Assembly (NCBI GenBank): GCA_951802425.1
Contig: OX637799.1
Location: 806,001 to 870,000 of the forward strand
From: Clavaria fumosa
Lineage: Eukaryota; Basidiomycota; Agaricomycetes; Agaricales; Clavariaceae
Length of the DNA stretch: 64,000 nucleotides
Reading direction: 5' to 3'
Under the pieces are notes generated by a model. The model was not told where the DNA came from and searched no databases. It worked only from the letters and a program-made list of their open reading frames with translations. Made by a program: the position numbers and the translations under genes. Positions 62,974-64,000 of this stretch are shown piece by piece; positions within the stretch are counted from its first letter, which is position 1; every line of letters starts with the position of its first letter.

Positions 62974-64000
62974 TTAGGCAAGGTATGTAATGGAAACGAA
63001 TATCACGTACAATGCCAGGAATGAGTTGACGTATACTGGAAAGGGGATTTTAGCACCGAATGGTGAGTGCGAATGATATGCTCTTACGCCTTGTCAGAAC
63101 CAGGCCAAGGGAAAAAGAAGTGTAGCTGTGCGGTATTACGACGTACTGGCGATTTCGCGTGTCAGTTCGTTCCGGTTCTCCCGTTCCATTTGCTATGGAC
63201 TTACAGAGATCAGCGCAGAGAAGGCGCACAATCTAGAAGAGCCAAGGTGACCGGCAATTTCTCGTACGGCATGAACGATCAACGTACGTCGTGAGCACGC
63301 CTGAAAACACTGTGTATACGGCGACGGTCACGAGCCTGGAGTTCAAACTTCGCAGATTAAGCACGCCATCAGAGGGAGTGATGTACTTTATATATCAGCG
63401 GGGAGCAGAGACTCACTGAGGGAATGCATATCCTGCGCTTCGAGTGCAAAAAAGCATGGCTGCCGAAATGGCCAAATCGATAACACCAGCTGTTGCGAAG
63501 CAGAGGATGATTGCCCACTATACATTAGGCAGTTAGATTGGAGCATCGGGGTGCGAAGGGTGGAAAAGCCATTACTGATATCGATTGAACATTGGCAAGA
63601 GAATCCAATCGATACCTGTTATAATGAGATTACGCCCGAGAAGAATAGTTTAACAACATACACTTCAACCGCTAACACTGGTGACAGAGAGTGAGAAGCA
63701 TATCACAGCACAGGCTCAGGGAAAATACTAACTCAGACCGGAGACTATAGGTCATTTGCGGTCAGTGTAGATGCAACTTCAAAAGATTGGGGAAACATAC
63801 CCAGGCCTAAGAGGATAAGTCCAATCTTTGTAAATCAAGTTCATAAGGTGTAGAAGGGGTCAAAAAATTCGAAGACAGACTGCGACATAGCCAAAGTAAA
63901 ACCGGAGCATGCCACTAACTTTGATCGATGACCAACCCGTCAACTTGATTACGGATGAGTCAAGGCAAACCGTGACTCACTGATCCAGACTCTCCAGGCA
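62974..64000 (-). CDS. Possible DUF6534-like integral membrane protein, partial
   Basis: Pieces on the minus strand resemble the common mushroom family with seven helices and a conserved end: WAIILCFATAGVIDLAISAA followed by MLFCTRSAGYAFP, then DGVLNLRSLNSRLVTVAVYT plus VFSGVLTT, and finally FGAKIPFPVYVNSFLALYVI, ending in SITYLA and a stop at 62974. Frames change between pieces, as expected for several short introns. The 5' part (helices 1-4) would be at 63550-64000 and beyond the window. I infer the family from the helix pattern and the RLVTYTINTGLLT-like box; the role is unknown. Confidence 0.38.

Overview
The window looks like nuclear DNA of a mushroom-forming basidiomycete (Agaricomycetes). 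Genes are dense and cut by many introns of about 45-65 nt. The protein set is fungal (APC2, RNR large subunit, Sen15, EBP2, RRM-YTH, Hst2-like sirtuin, F-box, MYND, PHD). The mobile elements are a tyrosine-recombinase retrotransposon, a chromodomain Ty3/gypsy element and short non-autonomous DNA elements. Everything here comes from reading the sequence by eye; no database search was run.

Layout. 1-5866: a Ngaro/DIRS-type retrotransposon (gag, RT-RNase H, tyrosine recombinase) ending in a split direct repeat B1-A2-B2. 5867-8427: ruins of a second related element, closed by a B-A-B-A-B array with a 346-bp period. 8624-25097: housekeeping genes APC2 (+), a mitochondrial carrier (+), a coiled-coil protein that may be HAUS3-like (+), ribonucleotide reductase large subunit (+), Sen15 (+), a tail-anchored Cys-rich protein (-) and an MFS transporter (+). 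25167-41160: a 5-kb block present three times in tandem, each block carrying EBP2 (-) divergent from an RRM-YTH m6A-reader gene (+). All three YTH genes are open, but only the first EBP2 is intact. 41357-41736: a 98-bp minisatellite. 42237-50387: a Ty3/gypsy chromovirus with 727-bp LTRs, a 5-bp target duplication, broken RNase H, and an extra antisense ORF between integrase and 3' LTR. 50388-52211: a long palindrome flanked by an inverted solo LTR. 52571-62470: F-box (+), MYND (-), two small tandem paralogs (-), a zf-C2HC5/ASC-1-like protein (-), sirtuin (-), a hAT-like MITE and a PHD-finger gene (+). The end of the window probably holds part of a minus-strand DUF6534-like membrane protein.

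Three themes stand out. First, several genes only read correctly with very small exons: 4 nt in RNR1, 8 and 10 nt in the sirtuin, 11 nt in the Cys-rich protein and 17 nt in the transporter. Second, the two LTRs of the gypsy element differ at 14 places by eye, and every one is a CpG transition; the three stops in its RNase H-integrase region are all CGA to TGA. This points to CpG-directed decay of a young insertion. Third, the triplicated EBP2/YTH block shows opposite fates for two genes duplicated together.
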